DNA from: Channallabes apus
Lineage: Eukaryota; Chordata; Actinopteri; Siluriformes; Clariidae
NCBI GenBank assembly: GCA_030522415.1
Contig: CM060108.1
Coordinates: forward strand, 36,460,256 to 36,524,255
Direction of reading: 5' to 3'
Length of the DNA stretch: 64,000 nt
The position numbers were made by a program, and so were the translations under genes. Positions 11,786 to 22,511 of the stretch are shown piece after piece (within the stretch, counting starts at the first letter, position 1; every line of letters starts with the position of its first letter). The notes under the pieces were generated by a model. The model searched no databases, was not told where the DNA came from, and worked only from the letters and a program-made list of their open reading frames with translations.

Positions 11786-12226
11786 TTATGAGACAATTCC
11801 GTATCCCATTTCACTCGCATCCGAAAAGTGATGAAGTTGCGCTGTAACTGTGGCTCCAAAGTCGGCTGGTTTCACGCACCTTGCTACGCTGAACTCAGAC
11901 AGTTGGGGCAGCTCTTGCAGCCAGGTTTTCCATGCTTTAGCAAACTGCTCGGGAATGTCGTCGTCCCATGCGAGTTTTTCTTTACATAACTGTTGCATTA
12001 GAGTTTTGGCTGGCAGTATGACAGGTGCGAGAAAACCTAAGGGGTCGTAAATCGAACTGGTGATTGCCAGGATTCCTCGTCTTGTCACAGGTCATTCTTT
12101 TAAACTAATTTTGAACTTGAACATGTCTGAATTAATGCACCACAGCACCCCCAGAACTCTCTCGATGGGCAGTGCATCTTTGCTCAAGTCTAAGTCTCTC
12201 ATGTCTTTGATCCTTTAGCTCTTGCG
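11786..12226 (-). pseudogene. BEL pol: end of RT and Pao A17-type region
   Basis: The minus-strand reading of 12090-12226 keeps the end of the reverse transcriptase (LSKDALPIERVLGVLW). 11786-12088 holds the [21 protein letters not shown] block that marks the Pao/A17 region directly after RT, then [13 protein letters not shown], the first RNase H-type aspartate. The catalytic RT core that should precede it is absent, replaced upstream by a gag-derived stretch and the hAT insertion. This copy cannot reverse-transcribe itself. Confidence 0.8.
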
Positions 12227-12399
12227 TAGGGCTGCAACTAACGATTATTTTGATAATCGATTAGTTGGGCGATGATTTTTTTTTTTTTTTTCCGATTAAC
12301 CGATTAATCGGGTCCAACTGAACGCTTTAATTTGATGTTTTGCTTAACTATATAAAACCATAAATCAGGGTTTTTAACAAAAATTGCAGATGGCAAGTT

Positions 12400-12467
<68 letters not shown>

Positions 12468-13327
12468 TTAAAAAAATACACTGACATATTCAGTTATTAA
12501 GAATGTCCTCAATTTTTAATTCTCTTAAATTAATTCAACTTAATAAGACGAATACTAGACTTCGGTTTATACATTATTTCGATCCTCTCGTGTATTTTAT
12601 CCTTTTTTTTGTTGTCTCAATAGTAATAGTTAAAAAAAAGAATATATATAGATAGACCATTTAGCTACACTAGACATTTTTCTTATTGTTTTAAACATTC
12701 TCGTAATACGGCGACGTAAGGAGAGAGAAAAAACCCCGGCTACTAGGTTCACTCTCTTTATTTTGCCCTTTTTCCGCATTTCCCTGTGTATAGCGAGTAG
12801 AATCATGGGATATATCCGGTCCTCCGAAGCATAAAATGAACGCGAAGAAAATGAACTAGAAGTGTTTTCCTTGCGTTCGTTGGGATTTGAACGCCAAGAA
12901 AAAGCTGCATGCAACGTTTTTTTCTTTTTATGCCGTATGACCGCGCAGCCGGACAAACGCACGTCACCAAAGCCCATGTGAACACTCTCACTGACTCCTT
13001 TTTTTTTTTTTTTGTCGCTTCATCCGCGCTCACCGGACACTACGAACGGCAGAAAACCGCTCGATTTTAACGCCCGATAAGAGGTGTTTAATGTAAATTA
13101 CTCCCATACCTTGGAGGACTTGGGGCGCGCGCTTTTTCCTGCAAACGCTTCTATAACCTCCATTGCGCGAGCGACTGTGTATCTGTGTGTGTCTTTGTGT
13201 ATTTGTGTATCTTGTGGTTGCGCTCCTCAGTAATGTGAGCAGCCCAACTAATCGATAACGGCATTCGTTGACAACGAATTTCATTATCGATAATTATCGA
13301 TTTTATCGATTAGTTGTTGCAGCTCTA
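12227..13327. mobile_element. hAT-type non-autonomous element in the BEL
   Basis: Ends are TAGGGCTGCAACTAACGAT (left) and the inverse of TAGAGCTGCAACAACTAA (right), flanked by imperfect 8-bp repeats CTCTTGCG (12219-12226) and CTCTCGGG (13328-13335). Dense repeats of ATCGATTA near both ends form the subterminal region. An internal (TA)n array lies at about 12403-12464. No transposase frame is recognised, so it was mobilised in trans. Confidence 0.82.
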
Positions 13328-13500
13328 CTCTCGGGAATGAAAGTCAGTGGGGCACGGCTATTGCCTTTTGAGTTGGAAAGGTGAGAGTGCGCGCTGGTTG
13401 GACGCGCGCTGCTGGCTGCATTTCGGTTGTTGGGCATTTGAACGGATGCTTTCTTAAGTGGGAGGCCGATGTAGAAGTGATTATCTGTGAACTGCAAGGA
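13328..13500 (-). pseudogene. BEL pol start fused to a gag-derived stretch
   Basis: The minus strand reads DNHFYIGLPLKKASVQMPNN, the conserved beginning of the BEL reverse transcriptase region. It then changes abruptly at about 13425 to ASSARPTSAHSHLSNSKGNS, which matches part of this element's own gag (near 15770-15850: SSARPSSAHPHFSNSK). The RT core has been deleted and a gag fragment stands in its place. Confidence 0.7.
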
Positions 13501-13823
13501 GTTATTAACGGAGCCTAAAAACTGATAGTCTTCCTGTGCCTTATCATCGCAATTTCGTTCGGGACAAATCGTGGTTGAACTGCTGTATCGGCATTTGTTC
13601 TACACTTTCAATGGAGGTTCTGTTAACTGTAACGCTCGCTGGTTCTTCGAGTTCTCGGAGAGGCCCGTTCACAGTCCATCCGAGAGCACTCTGCCCCAGC
13701 GTATGGCCTTTCATGCCTGCTATTGATTACTCGCTGTGGTTCTAGGAGTTTGTGCTCTTTATTTCCTATGAGAATTTCAATTCCGGCGCTAATTTGGGGC
13801 AACTTTACCTTGCTAAGGTAGGA

Positions 13824-14354
13824 CTACTGGTCGATGTCGTGCTGTTGTGGAATACTTTCCACTGTAGCTGGGATATTCTTTTGTGTATACACATTGGGAA
13901 GTTCAATAAAGGTGTTTTCTTCCAGGCTACTAATCTCCAAATCATTGAGCATGTAACTTTCTACAAGTTTTGTTGAGTTCATGGTGCTCAGCAGTATTTT
14001 AACTCTTCTGCCTTGTACATTTAATCGCCTTGCTAACGACTCTGTACAGAATGTGGCGGAACTACCTTGGTCTATGATTGCATACACTTCTGCAATTTTG
14101 TCACCTTTCTTGGACTTTATTTTAACAGGTACTATGGGGAGGATGCAATTACCTCCAGCCCCAGTGAGGGCATTAGATTGGTAACTCACTGCGGGTGGTG
14201 TATTTTTTGTTTCACCTTCAGTTTCGTTTTCGTGGGCGCTCGTGGCTAACTGCGCCGTGTCTTGCACTGCTATGTGTAGCATGCGAGGATGTGGCTTTGC
14301 GCACATGTTATTTTTCTGGCACAGTCTTTCCATAAGTGACCCTTTCTTAAACAT
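13824..14354 (-). pseudogene. BEL protease region
   Basis: Open for 176 codons. The retropepsin-like active site reads IIDQGSSATFC, with the usual D-S/T-G replaced by D-Q-G-S, as seen in several Pao elements, followed by the ILLSTMNS flap-like region. It lies between the zinc-knuckle gag and the RT start. Protease would release gag and pol products. The frame is separated from its neighbours by shifts. Confidence 0.7.
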
Positions 14355-15233
14355 CCGAAACAGAATCCATTCCTTTTTAAGAATTCTACTTTGTCTTTGT
14401 GTGTCTTATCATTAAATTGGAAGCAATCGTCTAAGATATGCTCCCCTTTGCAATGTGCACACGGTTTAGTAAAGGTGCTGGCAGGTAATGCACTGGCATT
14501 CTCTTTTATAATCAAGTCTTTGAAATGTCTGACCTTGGTTGCGAAGCTGACCCTGGGTTTTCTTTGGCTCTTTTGTTTGGGTCCTTGAAGGGATGTGTGA
14601 TTGGGTTTTCTGTCGCTGGTTGCGGCGTCCAGGTCAACGAAGGACAGGTTGGAGTACAGTCTAGCTTGTTGATCGATGAATTCCACCAGCTCGGCGAAAT
14701 TGGCTCTTGATCCGTGGAGCTCATAGTGAGGGGGTGAGCGAAGCTTCCACCTGTTGATCAGCTTGTGGGGCAGCTTTGTGAGAATGTCATTCATGCACTG
14801 GCTGCTATTCAACTCGTCCATGGATTCACGGTTCTCCATGGCGTTTTGGCAGGTTGTCAGGAACGAGGAGAGGGCACTTAACGCCGTCTGGTTTTATTTT
14901 TGGCCACTTAGCTGCTCTTTGCTTATATGCTGCTGCAATTCTTAGTTCGTTACCAAACCTATCGTGCAACAATTTCTTTGCTCTTGCGTAGCCATCTGTC
15001 ATGTTCATGCAGCTTGCTACAAGTTCTTTGGTTTCGCCTGTGGTGAACAGTTCGAGATAGGACAGCCTTTCAATGTCGTTGTCAGCTTTGGATTCAATGA
15101 AACACTCAAAGGATATCATGAAGGATGAGAATTTAAACGGGTCCCCGTTGTACGGAGGAATGTTGTGCTGGGGCAAGGTTGACAGCATGTGGCTTCTCGC
15201 AAGCATTTCTGTGAGCTCTGCTTGACGTTGCAC
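14270..15233 (-). pseudogene. BEL gag: DUF1759-like domain and zinc knuckles
   Basis: 14826-15233 carries the Pao gag domain (IPPYNGDPFKFSSFMISFECFI, then a helical region with LHDRFGNELRIA). 14270-14839 continues with KLRSPPHYE and two cysteine clusters: CAHCKGEHILDDC and CFGCLRKGHLWKDC (CX2CX4HX4C). These are nucleic-acid binding motifs of gag. The two parts are in different frames. Confidence 0.8.
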
Positions 15234-15260
15234 CTGGTATTCATTGTCTTGAGTAGTGCA

Positions 15261-16391
15261 TTATGTCATACTAAATGGGTTTCTTAAGGTGCTTATCGGT
15301 TGCTGATTTATACTTGCAAGCGCGCCTGGGGAATCTGCCTGGCGTTGTGACTGACACCATACTGCATCATGAGCCTGCCATGGATGTTCGTTGTTAAGGG
15401 TAGAATGTTTCTTCGGGGTACTTGTCATTTGTGGGTTTGAGCTCATGGTCATGCCTGACTGGGCTGCCCCGTAGAGCGTTGGCATTCGATAATGTGCTGT
15501 ATCAGAGCTCTGACATAACTGTTCGTTGTCTAGGATAGGACATTAATTTTGAGTGCTTGCCATTGTAGGTCTGACACTGATGGGCTCGCTTGAACGGGCT
15601 GCCTCGAAGCATGACTCTCGAGCGGGCTGCCACGAGGCATGTTCGTGATATTCCGTGGGCATGCTGTGCTCATAGAGTTCATTGTGTTCCAAGTCTGTAG
15701 AGTGTGCGCTGCTTAGGTGCGCGTTGCTCGATTCGATGACTGCTCTCTCGTTTGCAGGCTGCGCTCGGCTGTTGCATTTTGAGTTGGAAAAGTGAGGGTG
15801 CGCGCTGCTCGGGCGCGCACTGCTCGATTCAATGAGTGCGCTCTTTCTCGCGTGCGATCGGCTGACGTATTCGGAGTAAACATTTATTTCAGCTTCGGCC
15901 TTTGCGAGCTCCGTATCGAGTCTCAGCCTTTCCTTCTGTGCCTTTAGTTTTACTTCCTGCTCTTCCAGCTTCTGCCGTTGGTCTACGGATGCTGCTTCAG
16001 CTAGCAGGGCTGCTCTAGTGGCTTCTGCCCTTTTTAGCCGAGCTAATGATGCTGTAGATGATGAGGAGGACCTCTTGGACGCTGCCGTTATCTGTGACAC
16101 GCTGTCACCTGGCGAGACGTCGTCTTCACGTGTTCGCGACGTCATAGAGTGGCCCTTGGTGTCCGCTATCCAGCGATCCACCTTAGCCATGAATTCTGTG
16201 CAGCTTTGTATCTCAGATGCGAAGCAGGCGACATGATCGCGTTTGCGTTCGTCTTTATCAGTGTACACTAACACATCAACGTTACTTCTCATAAAGTCTT
16301 CTCTCAACTTCCCGTATTCGGGTCTGTACTCAGTTTCAACGATGCCGAAGTTACGTGCATCATTCATAAGCGCCTCTAATTCAACAGACAT
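15261..16391 (-). pseudogene. BEL gag N-terminal region
   Basis: The first ATG after the 5' LTR is at 16391. A 282-codon frame follows with a long charged helix near residues 120-175 (LEEQEVKLKAQKERLRLDTE), predicted coiled coil, then a serine- and histidine-rich repeat region with near-duplicate stretches around SSARPSSAH and SSNAHLSSAH. A further piece is at 15261-15485 in another frame. A long coiled coil before the DUF1759 domain is common in Pao gag proteins. Confidence 0.7.
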
Positions 16392-16483
16392 TGCATTCAG
16401 TTGATTTAGCTTGCCTTTTCTTGCTTCCAGTGCCTCGTCAAGGTTCTTTCTGTTATCCTCGTGTCTGTTCGCCTCGACTTTAA

Positions 16484-17072
16484 TGTAGATGTGGTCATGT
16501 CATTTCACTAGTTTTGACGCGTAGCTTTGGTTGGATCATTTACTCACAAGAACTGAAGTCAGATGATTTCTTTTTCTTGGTATTTTATTTTCAGCATCAA
16601 AGATTCAACACTTCATACAGTCGTCTTGAGTAAATCCACTGTGGTTACAACATCTGTTGCTGTATCTTGTAAATTTCTGACTTTTACAACAACCTATGTT
16701 ATATCTATCTCATTGCATTCAGCTCACGCATCTAACAACACTTTCGTTGTATATATCTGCTTACGGGTAGCTCACGGTCAAAAGCTTGTGTGTCCGTAGC
16801 CTTCCGCATCTAAACTGAACTTTCTATCATACAATAGTCATACAAATACATGTAATAGTGGAATGACATCACAGACCAACTCACTATTGTCAAAATGGAT
16901 GCTTAACTAACACGTTCAGAGCTTATGGCTCATGCAATAAACTTAATGCTTAATTCTTAACTAATGACTAGAATAAGGTAGAATGAAATGAATTAAACAC
17001 ATAAAATAAAATAAACACAACAACACATTCTGTAGATCCATCGTACATAACAAGTGTGATATGGCTCTTACA
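16484..17072 (-). repeat. BEL 5' LTR
   Basis: A 589-bp near copy of 8981-9569. The sequence just inside it (minus strand, from 16483) does not start with TGG, so no obvious primer-binding site was identified. Confidence 0.92.
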
Positions 17073-17570
17073 AGACAATGAACAAACAAGTTCTCCTCAA
17101 AAACATTTATTTGTTTTTGGTTACCATCCTTGAAACCATACATTACCTATTCTTTTTGTTGTACCATTATTTCTCCAATTAAAAGACAGAAAACAAAAAT
17201 AAAATAAATAAAACAATGCAACTTTAGCACATAGATGAGGCCAAACAACATGGAACAGTAAGTAAGTGAGACAGTAAGTCACAATGCCGATTTCATGTGG
17301 TGGCTAAAGACAGTCCTCTTCCTACCTGAGGACAAACAGGGCCATCGTGCACCTCACAAGTTCTGCCTGAGCTTCATCTTTCTGAACAACCTAATAAAAG
17401 AAAGGACATTTGTTAGATAAGTTGCTCTATTTGGCAAAACAGTGTCTGATGTATGCATGTAAAAATCACTTAATGCTCCCTATGAGTGCAAAAAAAAAAA
17501 ACCACCTAGGATTAAGGTGCATCAAGTTAAATGTAATTATGTCAATGAATAGACAAAAACAACTGACATA

Positions 17571-17592
17571 CATATACACACACACACACACA
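17571..17592. repeat. (CA)n microsatellite
   Basis: Short TACACACACA array next to a Tc1 terminal fragment. Confidence 0.85.
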
Positions 17593-17602
17593 TTATATAT
17601 TA

Positions 17603-17762
17603 CATTATATTGCCAAACGTATTGGCTCGCCTTCACATGCATACAGTATAAACTTGAGTAACATCCACTTCTTAATCTGTAGGGTTTAATATGATATTGG
17701 CCTTTTGCAGCTATAACAGCTTCAACTCTTCTGTGAAGTCTTTCCACAAGGTTTAGAAGCAT
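17603..17762 (-). mobile_element. Tc1-like terminal fragment
   Basis: CATTATATTGCCAAACGTAT and following bases, through TTTGCAGCTATAACAGCTTC, match the terminal and subterminal region of a common fish Tc1 family in which TATTGCCAAAAGTATT starts the element. Only about 160 bases remain, with no transposase. It lies inside intron 2 of the decayed gene. Confidence 0.6.
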
Positions 17763-17859
17763 GTATGTAACTAATGTTAATACATACTATGATTTAAAAA
17801 ATAATAATGGCCCTGTGTAAAGATTGTGCTGCAGCTGATAATGCCACTGACCGTATTTG

Positions 17860-17990
17860 TGAATATGAAGGGGCAGAGGTAGTTGTGTGGTTTTTGGATG
17901 TTGGTATTCTGATTGGAAGCTCACAGGTTCAAACCCCAGCACCACAAATCTGCCACCTGGACCTTTGAGCAATGCTAATTTATCAATTCA
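17860..17990 (+). repeat. SINE-like fragment
   Basis: GCTCACAGGTTCAAACCCCA is a tRNA-type B box (GGTTCAAACCC) followed by a body (CACCACAAATCTGCCACCTG, then GGACCTTTGAGCAATGC). The body resembles tRNA-derived SINEs of catfishes and relatives. The A box is weak and no tail is clear. Confidence 0.45.
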
Positions 17991-18589
17991 GTAATATTTT
18001 TCAGTTCTAAGGTTGAAATGCCTTATGAACACATGCTTACCAGTGCTTAATCAGTTGGTCCACATTTTCCACTAAATACACCATAAGACATTTGAGGAGA
18101 TACTCTCTTCATACATTCACCTCCATGCTCTGAGAATGTAAAAACAAACATAGTATTGTTGGTTATGTTAGGCTTGTGAAGCGTGATAAAATGAACATGG
18201 CAGACATTGAAACCTGTATTCAGACAGCATACACTAATCTGTGAACAAGTTAAACTAAAGAGTTTTATTCTGCTAGTTATGTTTTAATTTAGTGCGTCAC
18301 AGCCAACTTGATGTGGATGCCTTGCTCATGTCCTGTGGCATACATTCACAATATTACATTTGACACCAAGCTAATTTCTGCTTTTTTGAGCAAGTAAATA
18401 CCAGATCAAGAACTTGACGATGACGATTATATCTCTGGTCTTCTCTCTGACCATTCTTCCCTTTCTGATGATCTCAATTAATTTGTAATGTTGCTTGTCC
18501 AAGGAAACCAGCAATCTTCCTTGAAGTAGAGCAGTTGTAATTCTCAGAAACTCATTACTGATCTTAAAAAAAAAAAAAAGAATAAACAC

Positions 18590-19398
18590 AAATTGGACTG
18601 GCTCAAGTTTTTAGCAAATCTTAATTACAGTGTGTATGTATAGAAAGAATCACCCCCCCCCCCCCCACCTTTAAAATAACTGCATTTTGTTGCTTTGCAA
18701 GTGCTCACTACTGATAATACAATAAACCCATGAACATAATTCAGTTTCGTAGGATAATTGAAATTATTCTCTGATACTATCAAATAATTCAACAACTAAT
18801 TTTCAGTACTCAATTTTCAGTTATTTTGAGGGAGTTTATTTTAGGATATTTAGATTACACAGCAATTCTATTGTATCATTTCCATTTCAAAATTTATCCA
18901 CATAATGTTTTTATTTGTGCATTCTGGGACTTATTTTCTGCAGTATGGGTAAAATAATGCCCTTTCAGAAAAGCAAACCGACCTGTAAACACAAAAGTGA
19001 ATAAAGATTTCATGTTTACTTTTAAACTTCATTCATGACCTTAAATCAATGTGTCAAATTGCTGCCAGTGTTGGGGATTATATACTGATAACATTAAAAA
19101 CGTGTCATAAAGTGTCACCAGTATGTCAGGAACATGTGCTAATGACCCGTTTCATAGGAGGGAATATAGTTTTAGTGATATTACATTACTTACACGTTAG
19201 CAAGTCCAGAAGGTTTTAAGCATAACTATAAATACACTACAAACAGCACTCAGTCCAAATTGGTTTGTTCTATGTTTACGTCACTTTCCTATTAATTTTT
19301 ACGGTACTTAAATATAATTAATTTCATGTTATTCGGCACATGAACTCCGGTGTTTTTGAAAATCACAGCGTTAGTTCGCTAATGCTACTGTAGGTAAT
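18590..19398. other. AT-rich region without a recognised gene
   Basis: It contains a C run at 18653-18667 and otherwise low-complexity AT-rich sequence. No convincing upstream exon of the minus-strand gene was found. Confidence 0.5.
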
Positions 19399-19403
19399 AT
19401 AGG

Positions 19404-19966
19404 TGTAAGAGCCATATCGTACTTGTTATGAATTTGTTGTTGTGTTTATTTTATTTGTTGTTATTTCATTTATTCTACCTTATTCTATTCATTAGTTAAG
19501 AAGTAATCTTATTAAGGTTATTACATAAGCCATAAGCTTTAAATTTTAGTTATGCATCCATTTTGACAATCGTAAGTTGGTCTGTGATGTCATTCCACTA
19601 TGACATGTATTTGTATGACTATAGCATGATAGAAAAGTCAGTTTAGAGGCGGAAGGCTACGGAAACACAAGCTTTTGATCGTAAGCTAAGAATGTAAGAT
19701 ACAGCAACTAGGTTGATGTAACCGTAAGCTACCCGTAAGCAGATATACAACAAAAATGTTGTTATATGCGTAAGGAATTTATAAGATACAGCAACTGGTG
19801 TTGTAATCACAGTGGATTTACTCAAGACGACTGTATGAAGTGTTGATTCTTTGATGCTGACAAAATAAACTACAAGGAACAAAGAGATCGGACTTCTGTT
19901 GTGTGAGTGAAACTTCAAACCAAAGAAACGCGTCAAAACTAGTGAAATAATATGTCCGCATCTACA
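19404..19966 (+). mobile_element. Solo LTR of the BEL family, opposite orientation
   Basis: A 563-bp copy of the BEL LTR starts TGTAAGAGCC and ends CATCTACA, here on the plus strand. It is flanked by a 5-bp duplication ATAGG (19399-19403 and 19967-19971). No internal sequence is present, so it arose by LTR-LTR recombination. It is considerably more diverged than the two LTRs of the nearby full element. Confidence 0.9.
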
Positions 19967-20065
19967 ATAGGTGTTTTTAGCTACAGTAGCAAGCACGGAA
20001 CCAAAACTCAATCTACAAAGTAGTTGTTCCTGACATAAATCATAAATTTGCTCATGGAAGAGATA

Positions 20066-21570
20066 CAGTGGTGTGAAAAACTATTTGCCCCCTTCCTGAT
20101 TTCTTATCTCCAAAAAAAACCTCCAAATCTACATGGCCCTGTGTGAAAAAGTGATTGCCCCCCTTGTTAAAAAATAACTTAACTGTGGTTTATCACACCT
20201 GAGTTCAATTTCTGTAGTCACCCCCAGGCCTGATTACTGCCACACCTGTTTCAATCAAGAAATCACTTAAATACATAGGAGCTACCTGACACAGAGAAGT
20301 AGACCAAAAGCACCTCAAAAGCTAGACATCATGCCAAGATCCAAAGAAATTCAGGAACAAATGAGAACAAAAGTAATTGAGATCTATCAGTCTGGTAAAG
20401 GTTATAAAGCCATTTCTAAAGCTTTGGGACTCCAGCGAACCACAGTGAGAGCCATTATCCACAAATGGCAAAAACATGGAACGGTGGTGAACCTTCCCAG
20501 GAGTGGCCGGCCGACCAAAATTACCCAAGAGCGCAGAGACAACTCATCCGAGAGGCCACAAAAGACCCCAGGACAACATCTAAAGAACTGCAGGCCTCAC
20601 TTGCCTCAATTAAGGTCAGTGTTCACGACTCCACCATAAGAAAGAGACTGGGCAAAAACGGCCTGCATGGCAGATTTCCAAGGCGCAAACCACTTTTAAG
20701 CAAAAAGAACATTAAGGCTCGTCTCAATTTTGCTAAAAAACATCTCAATGATTGCCAAGACTTTTGGGAAAATACCTTGTGGACCAACGAGACAAAAGTT
20801 GAACTTTTTGGAAGGTGCGTGTCCCGTTACATCTGGCGTAAAAGTAACGCAGCATTTCAGAAAAAGAACATCATACCAACAGTAAAATATGGTGGTGGTA
20901 GTTTGATGGTCTAGGGTTGTTTTGCTGCTTCAGGACCTGGAAGGCTTGCTATGATAGATGGAACCATGAATTCTACTGTCTACCAAAAAATCCTGAAGGA
21001 GAATGTCCGGCCATCTGTTCGTCAACTCAAGCTGAAGCGATCTTGGGTGCTGCAGCAGGACAATGACCCAAAACACACCAGCAAATCCACCTCTGAATGG
21101 CTGAAGAAAAACAAAATGAAGACTTTGGAGTGGCCTAGTCAAAGTCCTGACCTGAATCCTATTGAGATGTTGTGGCATGACCTTAAAAAGGCGGTTCATT
21201 CTAGAAAACCCTCAAATAAAGCTGAATTACAACAATTCTGCAAAGATGAGTGGGCCAAAATTCCTCCAGAGCGCTGTAAAAGACTCGTTGCAAGTTATCG
21301 CAAACGCTTGATTGCAGTTATTGCTGCTAAGGGTGGCCCAACCAGTTATTAGGTTCAGGGGGCAATTACTTTTTCACACAGGGCCATGTAGGTTTGGATT
21401 TTTTTTCTCCCTAAATAATAAAACCCCTCATTTAAAAACTGCATTTTGTGTTTACTTGTGTTATCTTTGACTAATAGTTAAATGTGTTTGATGATCAGAA
21501 ACATTTTGTGTGACAAACATGCAAAAGAATAAGAAATCAGGAGGGGGGCAAATAGTTTTTCACACCACTG
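20066..21570 (+). mobile_element. Tc1-like element B, copy 2
   Basis: Bounded by TA at 20064-20065 and 21571-21572, with the same ends as 2210-3826. About 113 bases are deleted from the left inverted repeat shortly after CTGATTTCTTAT, so the left inverted repeat is short although both tips remain. Confidence 0.92.
20331..21352 (+). pseudogene. Tc1-B transposase, copy 2, three defects
   Basis: Start codon as in copy 1. A single base is missing at about 20523-20527 and shifts the frame after the helix-turn-helix. The first catalytic residue is changed from aspartate to asparagine (AAC at 20786-20788, [11 protein letters not shown]). A tryptophan codon has become TAG at 20912-20914. The second aspartate (LQQDNDPKH) and the glutamate (DLNPIEMLW) are intact and the C-terminus is complete. 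The defects differ from those of copy 1, so the source element was intact. Confidence 0.9.
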
Positions 21571-21588
21571 TACATTTAACATAGAAAT

Positions 21589-22498
21589 TGTCACATGCCA
21601 GCCAGATCAACCCAGCACCTCCAAACCCTAAACTCCACTCCAGGTTTTCCTCCAGCAACCTCACCTGCCGCTCGAGCACACCTGAACTTGATCATGCAAT
21701 CATCTCTAGGCCTTTTAAGGATGCTGAGGGAACCACTCAGTCCCGCAGTATCTTGCTCGTGTGCCTCGCGTTTATTTTGTCAAGCAGTTCTCAGTTTACC
21801 CTAGCCTGTTATCGACCCTGCCTGTTTCTCGGACTTCTCTCTCGCCTACGCCCCTCCTGGTACTCCTGTCATTGTCGGACTGATCTTTGTGTATGACCTC
21901 GCATGCTTTCAGTACTCGGATTTGTACTCACAGGTTGGATTCGTTCGCTCTCGCTGCTGGATTTCCGGATACCGACTTTAGCCTGGACAAAGACCATTCT
22001 TCCAGCCACCACTTCGCCAGCCAGCTATTTTCCACCGACGTGAGCATTTCCGCATTCGAGCACTCCCGTGTTCGCGGAGGGAATACATTCGCGGTGCGCG
22101 CCGATCTTTGCTTTAAAACAAAGAAAAGGGACACCCGCGGTGCGCACCCAAGAGAACAAGCTGCTGCATTCCACCCTCCAACCTCTACGTGCTAAGCGGA
22201 TTGACAAAGAGAAATCGCTCGTAAAGATCCGAGAGGATTCCCGGCATTCGACTTCCGGGATTGTGGAGATTCCCTCGCGTCATAGCCCCGCCTCCGCTCA
22301 CATCATTAAAGGGGTTCCCCTCTCTCCCAGTCACTAAGCACACATAGCCACTGCTTCTCTTTCCTGCTCATGCTGCATCTGCTTACACAAGTCTCAGTAT
22401 ATAAAATAAAGGTTTAAATGCTATTTTCTGCCAGTTAATCACTGTTTGTCTGCTATTGGGTTCACTTCAGTTCAGCCGCCTCTGAACCGCCCGTGACA
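21589..22498 (+). repeat. Gypsy 5' LTR
   Basis: A 910-bp block starting TGTCAC and ending GTGACA. AATAAA near 22405 could serve as the polyadenylation signal. The second copy needed to confirm the ends is absent, so the boundaries rest on the TG/CA ends and on the start of gag. Confidence 0.65.
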
Positions 22499-22511
22499 GT
22501 ATACTGCGGCC

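Larger units (their letters stand above)
8981..17072 (-). mobile_element. BEL/Pao LTR retrotransposon, both LTRs, defective
   Basis: This 8092-bp element has two 589-bp LTRs (8981-9569 and 16484-17072) that begin TG and end CA. It is flanked by a 4-bp duplication AGAC (8977-8980, 17073-17076). It lies on the minus strand, with 5' LTR, gag, zinc knuckle, protease, remnant of RT, A17-like region, RNase H-like region, integrase and 3' LTR running right to left. A purine-rich tract precedes the 3' LTR (9570-9585, minus strand). The LTRs differ at roughly 16 places by eye, so the insertion is not recent. A hAT element sits at 12227-13327, and the RT core is missing. Confidence 0.92.
17326..18562 (-). 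pseudogene. Decayed spliced gene, SAMD3-like family (tentative)
   Basis: Three exon-like blocks lie in the right order on the minus strand. Exon 1 (18562-18402) follows a T-rich tract and AG and reads ISNEFLRITTALLQGRLL. Exon 2 (18127-18041) follows TTCTCAGAG, reads REYLLKCLMVYLVENVDQL and ends at a GTAAGC donor. Exon 3 (17390-17326) follows CTTTTATTAG, reads VVQKDEAQAELVRCTMALFV and ends at GTAGG. Together they resemble a multicopy fish protein family with EF-RITT, LDxYTPKL, YL-E and TMGI-type motifs (SAMD3-like uncharacterised proteins, from memory). Exon 2 has a TGA in frame and the phase into exon 3 does not match, so this copy is probably dead. The family call is uncertain. Confidence 0.45.

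Noticed and set aside
12630..13284. Minus-strand frames of 76-115 codons inside the nested hAT
   Set aside because: No transposase motif; basic low-complexity composition; the hAT is non-autonomous.
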